This document shows positions 6,264 to 6,379 of a stretch of DNA of 6,379 bases, piece after piece. Source of the DNA: Alphaproteobacteria bacterium (lineage in GTDB: Bacteria > Pseudomonadota > Alphaproteobacteria > Rhizobiales > Rhizobiaceae). A program made the position numbers and the translations under genes. How positions within the stretch are numbered: the stretch's first letter is position 1; each line of letters starts with the position of its first letter. The notes beneath the pieces were generated by a model that was not told the origin of the DNA, searched no databases, and saw only the letters and a program-made list of their open reading frames with translations. The DNA lies in the NCBI GenBank assembly GCA_017308345.1, contig JAFKFE010000364.1:1-6379 (forward strand), written 5' to 3'.

Positions 6264-6379
6264 TCAAAACGCCTCACGGACCCAGGTGTCGCTGAACAGC
6301 AGGCGGTAGGCCCAGCCGATGCTGACATTGGCGGCGACCGGCCGTGAATGAGCGACGTAGTCCTGGTAAATCGGCTTCA
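6264..6379 (-). CDS. Unrecognised protein, C-terminal end (partial)
   Basis: On the minus strand a frame runs from the window edge to TGA (complement of 6264-6266), giving 37 complete residues: it starts KPIYQDYVAHSRPVAAN and ends LLFSDTWVREAF. Third codon positions are strongly G/C, as in the neighbouring genes, and the gene would be convergent with dadA across the repeat at 6135-6241, so it is very probably a real 3' end. The stretch is rich in aromatic residues and ends in Phe, which is compatible with a last strand of an outer-membrane protein but proves nothing. I do not recognise the family. Confidence 0.6.
   Translation of the reverse strand, partial: KPIYQDYVAHSRPVAANVSIGWAYRLLFSDTWVREAF

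Overview
The window looks like chromosomal DNA of an alphaproteobacterium of the order Hyphomicrobiales, most likely Mesorhizobium or a close relative. The evidence is the high G+C with strong G/C third-position bias, the gene order S41 peptidase - divergent polysaccharide deacetylase - RppH that is common in that order, and intergenic palindromes of a type I recall from rhizobial genomes. The genus is an inference. No mobile element, CRISPR array, rRNA or tRNA gene was found.

Layout. 1-240 is the 3' end of a C-terminal processing protease (ctpA-like), followed by a GNRA-looped hairpin with a T-rich tail that looks like its terminator. 444-1628 (TTG start) is a membrane-anchored YibQ/DUF610 'divergent polysaccharide deacetylase' that has lost the Asp/His residues of the family motifs. 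1629-1781 is an intergenic stretch with a perfect 16-bp palindrome and a second inverted repeat, leading into rppH (1782-2300), a Nudix RNA pyrophosphohydrolase. 2361-2468 holds a bipartite palindromic repeat, directly ahead of alr (2481-3632), a complete alanine racemase. A 272-bp gap with three hairpins follows. Then come two adjacent Rnk-type genes (3905-4318 and 4315-4851) that overlap by ATGA, and dadA (4874-6136), the FAD-dependent D-amino acid dehydrogenase. A second copy of the bipartite repeat, in opposite orientation, begins at the dadA stop codon (6135-6241). The right edge holds the 3' end of an unrecognised minus-strand gene (6264-6379), convergent with dadA.

How the genes work together. 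Alr interconverts L- and D-alanine and DadA oxidises D-alanine to pyruvate and ammonia, passing electrons to the respiratory chain; together they form the classical alanine-catabolic pair. Here two Rnk-like proteins, relatives of the GreA/GreB C-terminal domain that bind RNA polymerase, sit between them. RppH starts 5'-end-dependent mRNA decay. CtpA and the YibQ-like protein belong to the cell envelope.

The most noteworthy points are the two inverted copies of a structured repeat, whose stems differ by compensatory base-pair changes, the tandem diverged Rnk pair inside an alr-dadA cluster, and the YibQ protein without its presumed metal-binding residues. I see no strong case for a wholly new system; most genes are ordinary housekeeping genes.
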